Below are positions 38,174 through 48,907 of a DNA stretch of 64,000 bases, one piece after another (position 1 is the first letter of the stretch; each line of letters begins with the position of its first letter). Both the position numbers and the translations under genes were made by a program. The DNA is from Saprospiraceae bacterium (lineage in GTDB: Bacteria; Bacteroidota; Bacteroidia; Chitinophagales; Saprospiraceae), in the NCBI GenBank assembly GCA_013001975.1, contig JABDKX010000180.1, positions 1 through 64,000 of the forward strand, read 5' to 3'. The notes under the pieces were generated by a model. The model had not been told where the DNA came from. It saw only the letters and a list, made by a program, of their open reading frames with translations, and searched no databases.

Positions 38174-38830
38174 GTGAATAGGATTTTTGATAAGAGATAT
38201 ATAGCCGAACTTATAGGCACATTTGCACTCGTCTTTTGTGGAACAGGGGCAATCATAATAAATGACATAACCAATGGATCTGTTACACATGTCGGTATTG
38301 CGATAACCTTTGGCTTAATAGTCACTGCCATGATCTACACTTTCGGAAATTTATCAGGAGCACATATTAATCCAGCAATCTCGATTGCATTTTCATTTAC
38401 CAAAGCTTTTAAGAAGCGATTATTACTTGGGTACATCATTGCCCAGCTAGTTGGTGCAATTCTAGCTTCATTAATTCTAAGTTTTCTATTTACTGATCAT
38501 GAATCACTTGGTGCAACCATGCCATTTGGATCTTGGCAACAAACATTTATACTTGAAATAATTCTGACTTATTTTTTGATGTTGGCCATAGTTTTTGTGA
38601 GTCAAAACGCTGATCTCAATAAATTTACTGGTCTCGTTGTTGGTGGAACAGTTATGTTGGAAGCAATGTTTGCAGGACCTATTACTGGTGCATCCATGAA
38701 TCCAGCCAGATCAATTGGTCCAGCAGTTGTTTCAGGTAATTTGACTTTATTGTGGGTGTATATTGCTGCGCCTATAGTAGGTGCCATTTTAGCCAGTATA
38801 ACTTATAACCTGCTCAATAATAATAAATAA
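38174..38830 (+). CDS. MIP/aquaporin family channel (GTG start)
   Basis: Two NPA boxes: LSGAHINPAISIAF and GASMNPARSIGPAVV. Confidence 0.92.
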   Translation: MNRIFDKRYIAELIGTFALVFCGTGAIIINDITNGSVTHVGIAITFGLIVTAMIYTFGNLSGAHINPAISIAFSFTKAFKKRLLLGYIIAQLVGAILASLILSFLFTDHESLGATMPFGSWQQTFILEIILTYFLMLAIVFVSQNADLNKFTGLVVGGTVMLEAMFAGPITGASMNPARSIGPAVVSGNLTLLWVYIAAPIVGAILASITYNLLNNNK

Positions 38831-38938
38831 ACGTCCTTTGACATTCTTTTTATAAATGTTATTGTCATATTTGTTTTACTTATATTTATTCTCTTAATTG
38901 AAAATTACGCTTACAACAATTACGAGAACAACAATACT

Positions 38939-39895
38939 ATGAAAAAGCAAATCATTTACTTCTTAATCTTCATTTTTGGATTTACTACTTTTGGATTTTC
39001 GTCTGATACCATACAACAGGAAGCTGAATTGACCGAGGCGCAATATTTGTTATTGTATCAAATGTTTGTTGATAGTTTCGAACAAACGCTAACGTACCAA
39101 CATGAGACGGTAAATTTAAAAGGTCGAATTGCGAGTATTGATGTTCCAGATGATTTTAAATATTTAAATGGTGCAGACAGCGAAAAAATATTAACGGACA
39201 TTTGGGGTAATCCCCCCAGCACTGATGGTGATCAGTCTTTAGGGATGCTTATTCCTATAAATCAAACACCGTTTTCAGATTCGACTTACGCTATTAATAT
39301 AACCTATTCTGAGGAAGGATATATAAAAGATGAAGATGCTGAAGATATAGATTATGATGAATTATTGGAAACGATGCAAGATGACACCAAAGAGTACAAT
39401 AAGTTTAGAGTAGAGCAAGGATATCAACCTATGCATTTAATTGGTTGGGCATCTCCGCCATTTTATGATCATGTGAACAAAAAATTACATTGGGCAAAAG
39501 AATTGAAATTTGGAGATATGGAAGTCAATACTTTAAATTATAATATTCGAATCTTAGGAAGAAAAGGCTTTTTGCAATTAAATGCGATTGGGGAAATGAG
39601 TGTCCTAGACGATGTAAAAGAAAATATTGATCACATATTAACAAGCGTAAATTTCACCAAAGGTTATGCCTATGATGACTTCAATCCTGATATAGACAAA
39701 GTAGCAGCTTATGGTATTGGTGGATTGATCGCAGGAAAAGTACTTTTGAAAGCAGGATTGTTTGCAAAGCTTGGAATTCTACTGGCTAAATTTTGGAAAG
39801 TTATCGCGATTGCTTTCATTGCCATATTTGCAGGAGCTAAAATGCTATTTAATAAAAAAGAAGAATTCGTCAACGATATATCTTCTGATGAATAA
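38939..39895 (+). CDS. DUF2167 family membrane protein
   Basis: GADSEKILTDIWGNPPSTDGDQSLGMLIP; YNKFRVEQGYQPMHLIGWASPPFYDHVNKKLHWAKELKFG; C-terminal TM. Confidence 0.82.
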   Translation: MKKQIIYFLIFIFGFTTFGFSSDTIQQEAELTEAQYLLLYQMFVDSFEQTLTYQHETVNLKGRIASIDVPDDFKYLNGADSEKILTDIWGNPPSTDGDQSLGMLIPINQTPFSDSTYAINITYSEEGYIKDEDAEDIDYDELLETMQDDTKEYNKFRVEQGYQPMHLIGWASPPFYDHVNKKLHWAKELKFGDMEVNTLNYNIRILGRKGFLQLNAIGEMSVLDDVKENIDHILTSVNFTKGYAYDDFNPDIDKVAAYGIGGLIAGKVLLKAGLFAKLGILLAKFWKVIAIAFIAIFAGAKMLFNKKEEFVNDISSDE

Positions 39896-39910
39896 AACTT
39901 GGGCTAGAGC

Positions 39911-40522
39911 GTGTTTAATGAAATAATAACTTTAAAAGAGAAATCAGATCACGCATCACTGCTTTTAAGTGATGAAGAAATCTGGCATACCAATTTACCA
40001 CAAAAAGATAAAATCACATTCAAAGACCTTGTAAATAGTGAAAAGCAAGGCTGGATGTTTAAGCATGGCAAAGTAAAATACAGCTCAATTGCTAAAATAT
40101 GTATCAATGAATTATCGGATACAATTACAATTTTTTATTCAGAGAACAAGGAAAAATTAAGTAAACTCAAATTAGCGTTTGTAACTAAAGAAGTCGCGCT
40201 GAGGTTTGGAAGGGCTATTGCTTCTAAAACAGAGTTAAAGGAAAAGATAATCACTGAAAACAAAGTAAAAAAAATATTAATAAGCGTCTTATGGTCCATA
40301 GTAACTATTGCCGCTACTTTTTTTATCGCTTCAGTTGATATTGAAGACCACAAAGGTTCTGGGTCTGGTGACGCCAAAATGGTTCGCGCTATTCTTATTT
40401 TAATAAAATCAATTTTTGGTAAAACAGGTATTTTGATTTCTGGAGCAGTTATAGTAATTTTTATATTATATTTTGCTGTTAAAAGGTATCTTAATCCTGT
40501 CAATGATTTCGTTTATGAATAA
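39911..40522 (+). CDS. Hypothetical membrane protein (GTG start)
   Basis: 203 aa; two C-terminal hydrophobic helices; 15 bp after the DUF2167 gene. Confidence 0.55.
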   Translation: MFNEIITLKEKSDHASLLLSDEEIWHTNLPQKDKITFKDLVNSEKQGWMFKHGKVKYSSIAKICINELSDTITIFYSENKEKLSKLKLAFVTKEVALRFGRAIASKTELKEKIITENKVKKILISVLWSIVTIAATFFIASVDIEDHKGSGSGDAKMVRAILILIKSIFGKTGILISGAVIVIFILYFAVKRYLNPVNDFVYE

Positions 40523-40534
40523 GTTTATTTTTTA

Positions 40535-41584
40535 CTAGTTTAAAGCAAACTCACCCAAAGACTCATGCACGTAAATACTGCCATCCATTCCTTTAATTTT
40601 GCATTGAATATGAACTTTATCTTTCTTCCAGTCGAAATTTAAAATACCATAATTCTTATCAACAACCAAAGCACCTATACGGTAAGGGTTAACTTCTTTG
40701 CTTTTCGTATAACTATGCGTTAAGCCAGAAGATGTAATATCGTAAAGAGGGTAGTTTAGCGAATCGATCTTCAATCTTGATATTTCACCAATATGACGAT
40801 CACCACTTAAGAATATGACATTCCTTGCATTTGAATAGTGAATAATTTCTATCATTTTATCTTTTGAATTTGGAAAGTTATCCCATTTCTCAAAACCATG
40901 TTTTTCAGCAATAAATTGAATGCTTGACATAATAATGTGTACTTCGGCTTCATTCTCATAGAGTTCATTTTCCAACCAAATCCATTGTTCCTCTCCTAGT
41001 AAATCACCTTGACTTTTAAGATATCTAGATTTTCCTGAAGGGTTCGGTTTCAGTGGATCTTGAAACGATCTGGTATCCAACAACAATAATTTGATTTGTT
41101 GACCTGGTTCACCTAATATATAATCTTGATAAATGCCTTCGCGCAATCTGACTTCATGCAAATTCGAAACGCCTAAAAAATCCAGAGCTAATGTTTTACT
41201 TTCTTCTTTTAATTCAAACAATTTATTACCATCGTTAGCACCATAATCATGATCATCCCACGTACCATAAACATCCACTTCGCTTATAAAATTTTGATAA
41301 TAAGGGTTATTCAATTGGCTATCATATTTTCTTTTAAGAACAGACATATCTCTGCTGTTAGCATAAATATTATCACCACCCCAAATCCAAACATCCGGCT
41401 TTTCTTTCAATATTTCATCCCAATATTTTTGACTATCATCTTCATGGTTACAAGATCCAAAGGCTATCGTTTTGACAACTTTGACATTTTCTTTTATTGA
41501 CCCTTCAATTCGAGGAACAGTTTGATTGGTTTGCTTGCAGGAGACACAAAAAACAACCAGAAAAGTTAATAGGATTCGAGTCAT
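40535..41584 (-). CDS. Alkaline phosphatase D (PhoD-like) family lipoprotein
   Basis: Lipobox FLVVFCVSCKQ; IAFGSCNHEDDSQKYWDEI; DVWIWGGDNIYAN; GTWDDHDYGANDGN; NVIFLSGDRHIGEISRL. Confidence 0.87.
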   Translation of the reverse strand: MTRILLTFLVVFCVSCKQTNQTVPRIEGSIKENVKVVKTIAFGSCNHEDDSQKYWDEILKEKPDVWIWGGDNIYANSRDMSVLKRKYDSQLNNPYYQNFISEVDVYGTWDDHDYGANDGNKLFELKEESKTLALDFLGVSNLHEVRLREGIYQDYILGEPGQQIKLLLLDTRSFQDPLKPNPSGKSRYLKSQGDLLGEEQWIWLENELYENEAEVHIIMSSIQFIAEKHGFEKWDNFPNSKDKMIEIIHYSNARNVIFLSGDRHIGEISRLKIDSLNYPLYDITSSGLTHSYTKSKEVNPYRIGALVVDKNYGILNFDWKKDKVHIQCKIKGMDGSIYVHESLGEFALN

Positions 41585-41664
41585 AATTTATAATTTTAAT
41601 CAAATTCGAAGGTAGGCAATCAGATTGTAGAATTACATATTTTCTTAAACTTAATAATTTTATA

Positions 41665-42465
41665 ATGGAAACATATATCGTTGATTCTTTTACGGACGAA
41701 GCATTTAAAGGTAACCCCGCAGGAGTTTGCTTAGTCAAAACAGAGATAGATGACAAATTGATGCAATCTATAGCCATCGAATTGAATCTATCTGAAACAG
41801 CATTTATTCGGAAGTTAGATGAGACAAAATATTCCATTCGATATTTTTCACCGAAAATGGAAATTCCACTATGTGGTCATGCGACCTTAGCCGCTTCAAA
41901 GATTCTAATGCAGTTTTATAACCTAGAAGAAATTACATTTATAACATCAGAAAAGATAAATTTAAAAATTGAACAAAGAGAAGATTTTATCGCAATGACA
42001 TTTCCAATTTATCATATTAAACCTACTACACCCAACAGTAAATTGCTGACGGCTTTGGGATTATCAAAATATATAGAAGCAAACTACAACGAAGAGACTC
42101 GCATTATTATGATTGAAATTGAATCAAAAGATGTTTTGGCAAACTTAAACCCTGATTTTACAGCACTCTTGTCTTCTCAATCTGATATAAATGGTGTTTT
42201 AGTGACTGCAATAGACAGAACACCTCAATATGATTTTCATTCACGATATTTCTGGCCTTGGAGTGGGACAAATGAAGATCCTGTAACTGGTGGAACCCAT
42301 ACTTTTATGGCACCTTATTGGGCTTCTAAACTAAAAAAGAAATATTTGAAGTCATATCAGTCTTCACAAAGGTCGGGATTTATGGATATAGAAATATTAG
42401 ATAGTGAAAATTTGATTATATTGGGCGTTGCTAAAGCTACTTTTAAGGGAGAATTGTTGTTTTAG
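41665..42465 (+). CDS. PhzF family isomerase-like protein
   Basis: YIVDSFTDEAFKGNPAGVCLV; LNLSETAFIRKLDE..YSIRYFSPKMEIPLCGHATLAASKIL; SRYFWPWSGTNEDPVTGGTHTFMAPYW. Confidence 0.93.
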   Translation: METYIVDSFTDEAFKGNPAGVCLVKTEIDDKLMQSIAIELNLSETAFIRKLDETKYSIRYFSPKMEIPLCGHATLAASKILMQFYNLEEITFITSEKINLKIEQREDFIAMTFPIYHIKPTTPNSKLLTALGLSKYIEANYNEETRIIMIEIESKDVLANLNPDFTALLSSQSDINGVLVTAIDRTPQYDFHSRYFWPWSGTNEDPVTGGTHTFMAPYWASKLKKKYLKSYQSSQRSGFMDIEILDSENLIILGVAKATFKGELLF

Positions 42466-42519
42466 TAAGAAAGTAAGTTAAACAATAGTCGTACTCAAAG
42501 GTTGGCTTTTTAATTAAGA

Positions 42520-42837
42520 ATGAAATTGCGTTTCATAAAATTGAATACAAAAACGATATTCGTATTTTTTATGCTTTTTGGGCAAGTATTGGTCAATACA
42601 TTTGATTCAATTGTTTTGATTATGGATATCACTCAAGAAAAAATTGAGATCAACATTTTAGAAGACGTTGAAATAGAAGAAGAGGAAATCGATAAAGAAA
42701 AAGAAATTCGTACACATAAACTAAGCTTTGAAAATTGGAACAACCCACTACTATTAATCAATAACTTTTGTTTATCGATTGTTCCTAGTAAAATACATGG
42801 TGATGTTTTTACGCCGCCTCCTGAACGTCAACATTAA
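42520..42837 (+). CDS. Small secreted/membrane protein upstream of sulP
   Basis: 105 aa; N-terminal hydrophobic signal/TM, acidic middle (EDVEIEEEEIDKEKE), C-terminal HGDVFTPPPERQH. Confidence 0.55.
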   Translation: MKLRFIKLNTKTIFVFFMLFGQVLVNTFDSIVLIMDITQEKIEINILEDVEIEEEEIDKEKEIRTHKLSFENWNNPLLLINNFCLSIVPSKIHGDVFTPPPERQH

Positions 42838-42896
42838 TATTCAACCCATATTATTTCAGCTTCAATCAGAAGCATTGTTAACGTTAATAATCTACA

Positions 42897-44765
42897 ATGA
42901 AAGATATTTTTAAATTTGACTTCTCTAACTTTAGAGGAGATTTTTTCGGAGGACTCACAGCTGGTATTGTCGCACTACCTTTAGCCTTGGCATTTGGTGT
43001 TAGTTCTGGGCTAGGGCCTTCAGCAGGACTTTACGGTGCCATATTTTTAAGTTTTTTCGCAGCTTTACTAGGTGGTACGGCTACACAGATTTCAGGGCCA
43101 ACAGCACCTATGACCGCTGTAAGTATGGTTGTTATTGCTGGTATCGTTGCAGCATCCGACGGAGATGTTTCCAAAGCATTGCCTACCATTTTAATGGTAT
43201 TCCTAATTGCAGGCCTTTTACAGATTGTACTTGGAATGATAGGAATCGGTGAATATATCAAATATATTCCTTATCCGGTTGTATCAGGTTTTATGTCAGC
43301 CATTGGTGTGATCATTATTGTCACTCAAATTTTGCCTGCAGTTGGATATTATCCTAAAGAAGATAATGTTTATGTTGATAAATTTAAACCCATAGCAGAA
43401 GAGGTCATTTTAGAAAATATATTGAAAGAAGAGGCGGGTGAAGGTATTCTTGTACTTGAAGATTTTAGAGAAACTATTTCTCGTGCTAATAAAATAACTC
43501 AAGACGATATTGCTCAAGAATCAAAAACACTAGCAGGTAAAGAGGCATCAGGAGTTATCGGTGCTTTGAAGGTTATGCCATATGCATTTAAAAATATAAA
43601 ATGGCTGGAGGTAATCCTTGCATTCTTTACAATAGTCATAATTTTTGGATTTAAACGGATCACAAAGAAGATTCCAAGCACCTTAGTTGCCTTAGTGGTT
43701 ATGTCTGGTATTGCTATGATATTTAAATTAGACTATAGGTCAATACAAGAGATACCATCAAGTTTTCCAGAATTAAATTTAGAAATATTTACTTCATTAA
43801 ATTTAAAAGTAATTACCACTTTTATATTTACTGCATTGACATTATCTCTACTCGGAGCCATTGACTCTTTGTTAACATCCGTCGTTGCCGACAACATGAC
43901 TAAAACCAAACATAAGCCAAATCAAGAGTTAATTGGACAGGGTATTGGTAATTCAATTGCAGCTCTTTTTGGAGGCCTACCAGGAGCTGGTGCTACAATA
44001 AGAACTGTTGTTAATATCAATGCTGGCGGTAAAACAAAAATTTCAGGTATGATCGCTGGTATTGTATTGCTTTGCATCACTTTACTTATGGCGCCCTTAG
44101 CATCTCAAATTCCTGCCGCCGTCTTAGCTGGTATTTTAATTACCGTTGGAATCAGTGTTATGGATTACAAAGGTTTGAAGGCCATTCCAAACATGCCAAA
44201 ATCAGAAGTGATCATTTTGTTAGTGGTATTGGTCTTATCTTCTATTTGGAATCTTGTTTATGCTGTTGGTATAGGTCTGGTTATAGCATCTCTAATGTTT
44301 ATGAAGAAAATTGGAGATCAAACGGCCAAAGCATCAAAAATAGGATCCTTAAAAGAGGAAAAAGCTTGGGCTGATGAAAAGACATTTAATCCTAAATTAA
44401 AAGAGGAAGTATTTATCAAGCACATAAATGGACCTTTATTTTTTGGATCAACAAGTGATTTTCAACAATTGGCTCATCAGATACCTGACACGGCTTCAAC
44501 TGTCATAATCAGAATGGATAAAATGTCATACATGGATCAATCCGGTCTGTATGCTCTTGAAGATATATTGGTAGATTTGGTTCGAAAAAAAATGAAAGTA
44601 CTTTTCGTAAATGTAGTCGAACAACCAAGATATATGATGGAACGAATTGATATCATTCCTGACCTTATTCCTCCAAGTCAAATCTTTGATAACATCGAAG
44701 ATTGTTTAGATTGGGTAAATCAAAATGTAGAAGACGTTTATGCAAAAGATGGAAGTTTGAAATAA
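42897..44765 (+). CDS. SulP family inorganic anion transporter with STAS domain
   Basis: FRGDFFGGLTAGIVALPLALAFGVSSGLGPSAGLYGAI; GTATQISGPTAPMT; C-terminal STAS 'VFIKHINGPLFFGSTSDF...VIIRMDKMSYMDQSGLYALEDI'. Confidence 0.93.
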   Translation: MKDIFKFDFSNFRGDFFGGLTAGIVALPLALAFGVSSGLGPSAGLYGAIFLSFFAALLGGTATQISGPTAPMTAVSMVVIAGIVAASDGDVSKALPTILMVFLIAGLLQIVLGMIGIGEYIKYIPYPVVSGFMSAIGVIIIVTQILPAVGYYPKEDNVYVDKFKPIAEEVILENILKEEAGEGILVLEDFRETISRANKITQDDIAQESKTLAGKEASGVIGALKVMPYAFKNIKWLEVILAFFTIVIIFGFKRITKKIPSTLVALVVMSGIAMIFKLDYRSIQEIPSSFPELNLEIFTSLNLKVITTFIFTALTLSLLGAIDSLLTSVVADNMTKTKHKPNQELIGQGIGNSIAALFGGLPGAGATIRTVVNINAGGKTKISGMIAGIVLLCITLLMAPLASQIPAAVLAGILITVGISVMDYKGLKAIPNMPKSEVIILLVVLVLSSIWNLVYAVGIGLVIASLMFMKKIGDQTAKASKIGSLKEEKAWADEKTFNPKLKEEVFIKHINGPLFFGSTSDFQQLAHQIPDTASTVIIRMDKMSYMDQSGLYALEDILVDLVRKKMKVLFVNVVEQPRYMMERIDIIPDLIPPSQIFDNIEDCLDWVNQNVEDVYAKDGSLK

Positions 44766-44781
44766 GTTACAAAACAAAAAA

Positions 44782-44800
44782 GCGATCTGAATCAGATCGC
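44782..44800. terminator. Bidirectional Rho-independent terminator
   Basis: aaaaaa-GCGATCTG-aat-CAGATCGC-ttttttt; perfect 8-bp stem between convergent sulP and pntB. Confidence 0.9.
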
Positions 44801-44810
44801 TTTTTTTATT

Positions 44811-46202
44811 TTAATTTAAACTAGAATTTATTTTAGTGACACTATCTTTTGCATCCCCATAAAGCATACTTGTATTTTCTTTGAAGAACAATGGGTTTTG
44901 AACGCCAGCATAACCAGTAGCCATTGATCGCTTCATGACAATGACATCTTTAGCATCCCAAACTCGAATAACAGGCATGCCATAAATTGGACTATTTTCA
45001 TCATCTATTGCCCCAGGATTTACAATATCATTAGCACCAATTACTAAAACAACATCCGTATCAGCAAGATCATCATTGATTTCATCCATCTCCAAAACGA
45101 TATCGTAAGGCACATTCGCTTCTGCCAACAATACATTCATATGACCAGGCAATCGACCAGCTACAGGATGAATACCAAAGCGAACTTCTTTACCTTCCTT
45201 CTTCAGTTTATTTACCATTTCATGTACAGGAAATTGTGCTTTCGCCACAGCCATTCCATAGCCTGGAACGATAACAACAGATTTTGCACTTTCAAGAAGC
45301 GATGCGACTTGATCATGGTTTTTAGAAGTGACTTCTCCTGTAACTTCTTTCATTTTTCCTTGAGGAGTAGACCCAAAACCTCCGAATATAACAGACAAAA
45401 ATGACCTGTTCATCGCCTTACACATAATGATAGAAAGGATAGCTCCAGAACTACCAACCAACGCACCTGTTACAATTAATAAATCATTACCAAGCATAAA
45501 TCCTGCAGCCGCTGCTGCCCAACCAGAATAGGAATTTAGCATAGAAACAACAACGGGCATGTCAGCACCTCCAATTGCCATTACCAACATGACACCAATG
45601 AAACTGGCAATAGCTGTCATGATCCCTAAGTGTAGAAGGCCTTCCGTTCCAGATTGTCCAAGGAATATAAAACATAGGACAAAACATCCAATGACTAGAA
45701 GAATATTTACTATGTGCCTTCCAGGGTAAACCAAAGCTTTACTTCTTATTGATCCTTGTAATTTACCCCAAGCAACGATAGAACCTGTAAAAGTAATTGC
45801 GCCAATAAAAACACCTATAAATATTTCAACGAGATGAATGCTGTGATCAGCTCCAGTTAAAGACTGTGTTGTAGGATCTAAGTAAGATCCAAATCCAACC
45901 AAAACGGCTGCCAATCCAACGAAACTGTGAAGTATAGCTACTAATTCAGGCATAGCTGTCATTTCGACTTTACGTGCAACAAGGATACCTATCACTGAGG
46001 CTATTGCGATGGCTGCAATGATGTAAACATGACCTTCAACACCTTCTCCCAATACAGTAGACACCACAGCGATGATCATACCGACTATTCCATAAAGAAC
46101 ACCCCGCTTTGCTGATTCTTGGGAAGACAATCCACCTAGGCTTAATATAAATAAGATACTAGCAAAGAGGTAGGATGCAATTTGTATTTCTGATGATATC
46201 AT
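44811..46202 (-). CDS. pntB: NAD(P)(+) transhydrogenase, beta subunit
   Basis: [86 protein letters not shown]. Confidence 0.96.
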   Translation of the reverse strand: MISSEIQIASYLFASILFILSLGGLSSQESAKRGVLYGIVGMIIAVVSTVLGEGVEGHVYIIAAIAIASVIGILVARKVEMTAMPELVAILHSFVGLAAVLVGFGSYLDPTTQSLTGADHSIHLVEIFIGVFIGAITFTGSIVAWGKLQGSIRSKALVYPGRHIVNILLVIGCFVLCFIFLGQSGTEGLLHLGIMTAIASFIGVMLVMAIGGADMPVVVSMLNSYSGWAAAAAGFMLGNDLLIVTGALVGSSGAILSIIMCKAMNRSFLSVIFGGFGSTPQGKMKEVTGEVTSKNHDQVASLLESAKSVVIVPGYGMAVAKAQFPVHEMVNKLKKEGKEVRFGIHPVAGRLPGHMNVLLAEANVPYDIVLEMDEINDDLADTDVVLVIGANDIVNPGAIDDENSPIYGMPVIRVWDAKDVIVMKRSMATGYAGVQNPLFFKENTSMLYGDAKDSVTKINSSLN

Positions 46203-46206
46203 AATT

Positions 46207-47733
46207 TTACTTTCTAAACATTTTTAACATACGATGTGTAACAACAAATCCACCTACGATATTAATACTTGCAACCAAAATAGCTATTGTAGCTAAGATG
46301 GTCATAGGGTCAGCCATACTGTTTCGTGTTTGTAACAATCCACCAATAATAATTATGCCACTGATCGCATTTGTCACGGCCATAAGTGGTGTATGTAGTG
46401 AATGAGATACATTCCATATTACTTGCCATCCAATAAATACAGATAATACAAAAACTGTAAAGTGCTGCATAAATTCTGGTGGCGCCACTAATCCCAATGC
46501 ATACAAGACTGCAGCGATACAAGCTAAGGCAATTAAACTTCCATATTTGTTAGCAGGTTGTGTATCAGCTTCATTTATTTCAGCTTTTGGTTCGACCGCT
46601 TTTTTCTTTTGCGGACTTACTGGTAAGGGTGCTGGGGGCCAATTTATTTTTCCATTATGGGTAACCATTGCACGGCTTACCACATCGTCTTCCATGTCAA
46701 TTTTAAAATTTTCAGCCTTACCCATGTCGTCTAATAAGTGACACAAGTTATTTCCATACAACTGGCTTGCTTGTTCTGGCAATTGATCCAATTTACCTAC
46801 GATATAAACACCATTTTCAGTTTGGTATGTTTCTCCCGCTTTTGTTAATACACAATTTCCTCCAGTAGAAGCTGCTAAATCAACAATGACCGAACCTGGT
46901 TTCATAGCAGCAACATGGTAATCCATAATTAATTTTGGCGCTTGTCTGCCTGGAATTTGTGCTGTAGTTACAATGATATCAACTTCCTTAGCTTGTTCAC
47001 TGAACAATTCCATTTCAGCGTCTATAAAAGCTTGGGACATGACTTTCGAATAACCAGAATCTGTTGATCCATCTTCTTCAATTTCAACTGTCAGAAATTG
47101 AGCACCCATACTTTCTATTTGCTCTGCAACTTCTTTTCTGGTGTCAAAAGCCCGCACGATGGCTCCCAGTGAATTCGCAGTTCCTATCGCTGCCAATCCA
47201 GCCACACCAGCACCAATCACCAATACTTTGGCAGGATTAACTTTACCAGCAGCTGTTATTTGACCGTTTAAAAATCTACCATAAAGATTGGCGCCTTCGA
47301 TGACTGAACGGTATCCTGCAATATTCGCCATTGATGATAAGACATCCATTTTTTGCGCCCTTGAAATTCTGGGTATGGCATCCATTGCAATTGCGTTTAC
47401 GCCTTTACTTGAAAGTGCTTCTAGCAAGTCTGTATTTTGTGCAGGATTCAAGTAGCTTAATGTTACTTGATCTTTATGCAGTAATTGAACTTCATTAAGT
47501 GTAAATGGCAGAACTTTTAAAACAATGTCACTCTGATTGTATAATGTTGCAGCATCGCTTACAATGCTTGCACCACTTTCTTCAAATGCTTTATCAGAAT
47601 AATTTGCTTTTAAACCAGCTCCAGATTCGATGATAACTTCAAATCCTTGTTTACGTAATCTGGTTACTGTTTTAGGAGTAGCTCCTACACGTCTTTCGCT
47701 TGGAGAAACTTCCTTAGGGATTCCTACTTTCAT
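46207..47733 (-). CDS. pntA: NAD(P)(+) transhydrogenase, alpha subunit (single-chain, includes C-terminal TM domain)
   Basis: [54 protein letters not shown]-terminal [16 protein letters not shown]. Confidence 0.96.
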   Translation of the reverse strand: MKVGIPKEVSPSERRVGATPKTVTRLRKQGFEVIIESGAGLKANYSDKAFEESGASIVSDAATLYNQSDIVLKVLPFTLNEVQLLHKDQVTLSYLNPAQNTDLLEALSSKGVNAIAMDAIPRISRAQKMDVLSSMANIAGYRSVIEGANLYGRFLNGQITAAGKVNPAKVLVIGAGVAGLAAIGTANSLGAIVRAFDTRKEVAEQIESMGAQFLTVEIEEDGSTDSGYSKVMSQAFIDAEMELFSEQAKEVDIIVTTAQIPGRQAPKLIMDYHVAAMKPGSVIVDLAASTGGNCVLTKAGETYQTENGVYIVGKLDQLPEQASQLYGNNLCHLLDDMGKAENFKIDMEDDVVSRAMVTHNGKINWPPAPLPVSPQKKKAVEPKAEINEADTQPANKYGSLIALACIAAVLYALGLVAPPEFMQHFTVFVLSVFIGWQVIWNVSHSLHTPLMAVTNAISGIIIIGGLLQTRNSMADPMTILATIAILVASINIVGGFVVTHRMLKMFRK

Positions 47734-47898
47734 TTGTTAAGGTTTTCTTGTCTAAACAGGCTCTAATTTAATTAATTGAATCCAATATTTTGAGTATCAA
47801 TGAAAATCATATTTAATTTTTTTTAATTTATTCTTAACCATCATTTTAATTAAATTTGAAATTAATTTGTTTTATAAATAAAATCTGAAGTCTGATCC

Positions 47899-48858
47899 AT
47901 GAAAGGAGCCGTCGTCATGCTTGCTTGGCCTGAAACAAGAGTAACTCGAACAGGTGCTTGGTATGATCCAATATCCAAAGTATTGGGTCTGATAAAGAAT
48001 GACACTTACAAAGTAGGTCATGCCGCTTTTTGTTTAATTGACTATAAAGAGAATAAAGCCTTCTATTTTGATTTTGGGCGATATCAGGCACCATTGGGAT
48101 ATGGAAGAGTACGCGGTGCTAATACAGATCCTGAGTTGGAAATTAAAACTTTACCTGTCATCGAAAACAATAAAGTCATCAACATAAATGAAATTTTAAA
48201 GGAACTTAAAACGAATAACTCGACTCATGGAAAAGGATACCAATTATCAGCAGTCAGACAAGATGTAAATTTAAAGAAGGTATATGATTTCATTTATAAT
48301 TTACAAGACCAAGACCATATCAAATACGCACCTTTTATGATGCGCAGAACCAACTGTTCGCGATTTGCCTCGAAAGCATTTTTAAAAGCAGGCTTCGAGC
48401 CAAAGTGGCGGCTATTGACAAATTTACTTTCTTTATTTCCTTACAACTTACCAGTAAATCAAATTACTCAAAAGTCATTTAGAGGAGATGTTCATATAGT
48501 TGATGATCAATTGAATTATCACAAATTACCAGTAGGAGAATTTAGGAAAAGAAAAAGTTTGTTTATAAGTAATAACAAAATCCATAATTATGCTACGCCT
48601 CAGATTGGTCATCATGACAAATACAGGTTAAATGGGATAGGAGCACACGCCTTTTATAGTATAAATCACGTTGAGGATAACATCTTTTTAATTGCAAGAT
48701 ATGATGACCACAATTATAAGCACTTTGAACATTCTTTTAATGTCGTAGAAGGGGAGTTAGATCTTGAGAAAGAAATTACAATGTCATATCCTTCGCATGC
48801 TAATAAAGTGACGATTATACAAGAGGGTCAAATTGTTAAGCTAGTCCGATACGCCTAA
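47899..48858 (+). CDS. Hypothetical protein, DUF6695-like
   Basis: MKGAVVMLAWPETRVTRTGAWYDPISKVLGLIKNDTYKVGHAAFCLID; MMRRTNCSRFASKAFLKAGF. Family call from recollection of similar proteins. Confidence 0.55.
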   Translation: MKGAVVMLAWPETRVTRTGAWYDPISKVLGLIKNDTYKVGHAAFCLIDYKENKAFYFDFGRYQAPLGYGRVRGANTDPELEIKTLPVIENNKVININEILKELKTNNSTHGKGYQLSAVRQDVNLKKVYDFIYNLQDQDHIKYAPFMMRRTNCSRFASKAFLKAGFEPKWRLLTNLLSLFPYNLPVNQITQKSFRGDVHIVDDQLNYHKLPVGEFRKRKSLFISNNKIHNYATPQIGHHDKYRLNGIGAHAFYSINHVEDNIFLIARYDDHNYKHFEHSFNVVEGELDLEKEITMSYPSHANKVTIIQEGQIVKLVRYA

Positions 48859-48907
48859 AAATTTTGTATTAGAGAATATTGATTTTTAAACTTTAAATCT
48901 TTTTTCA

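Noticed and set aside
44072-44374. 100-aa plus-strand ORF inside sulP
   Set aside because: Out-of-frame within a well-supported SulP coding region.
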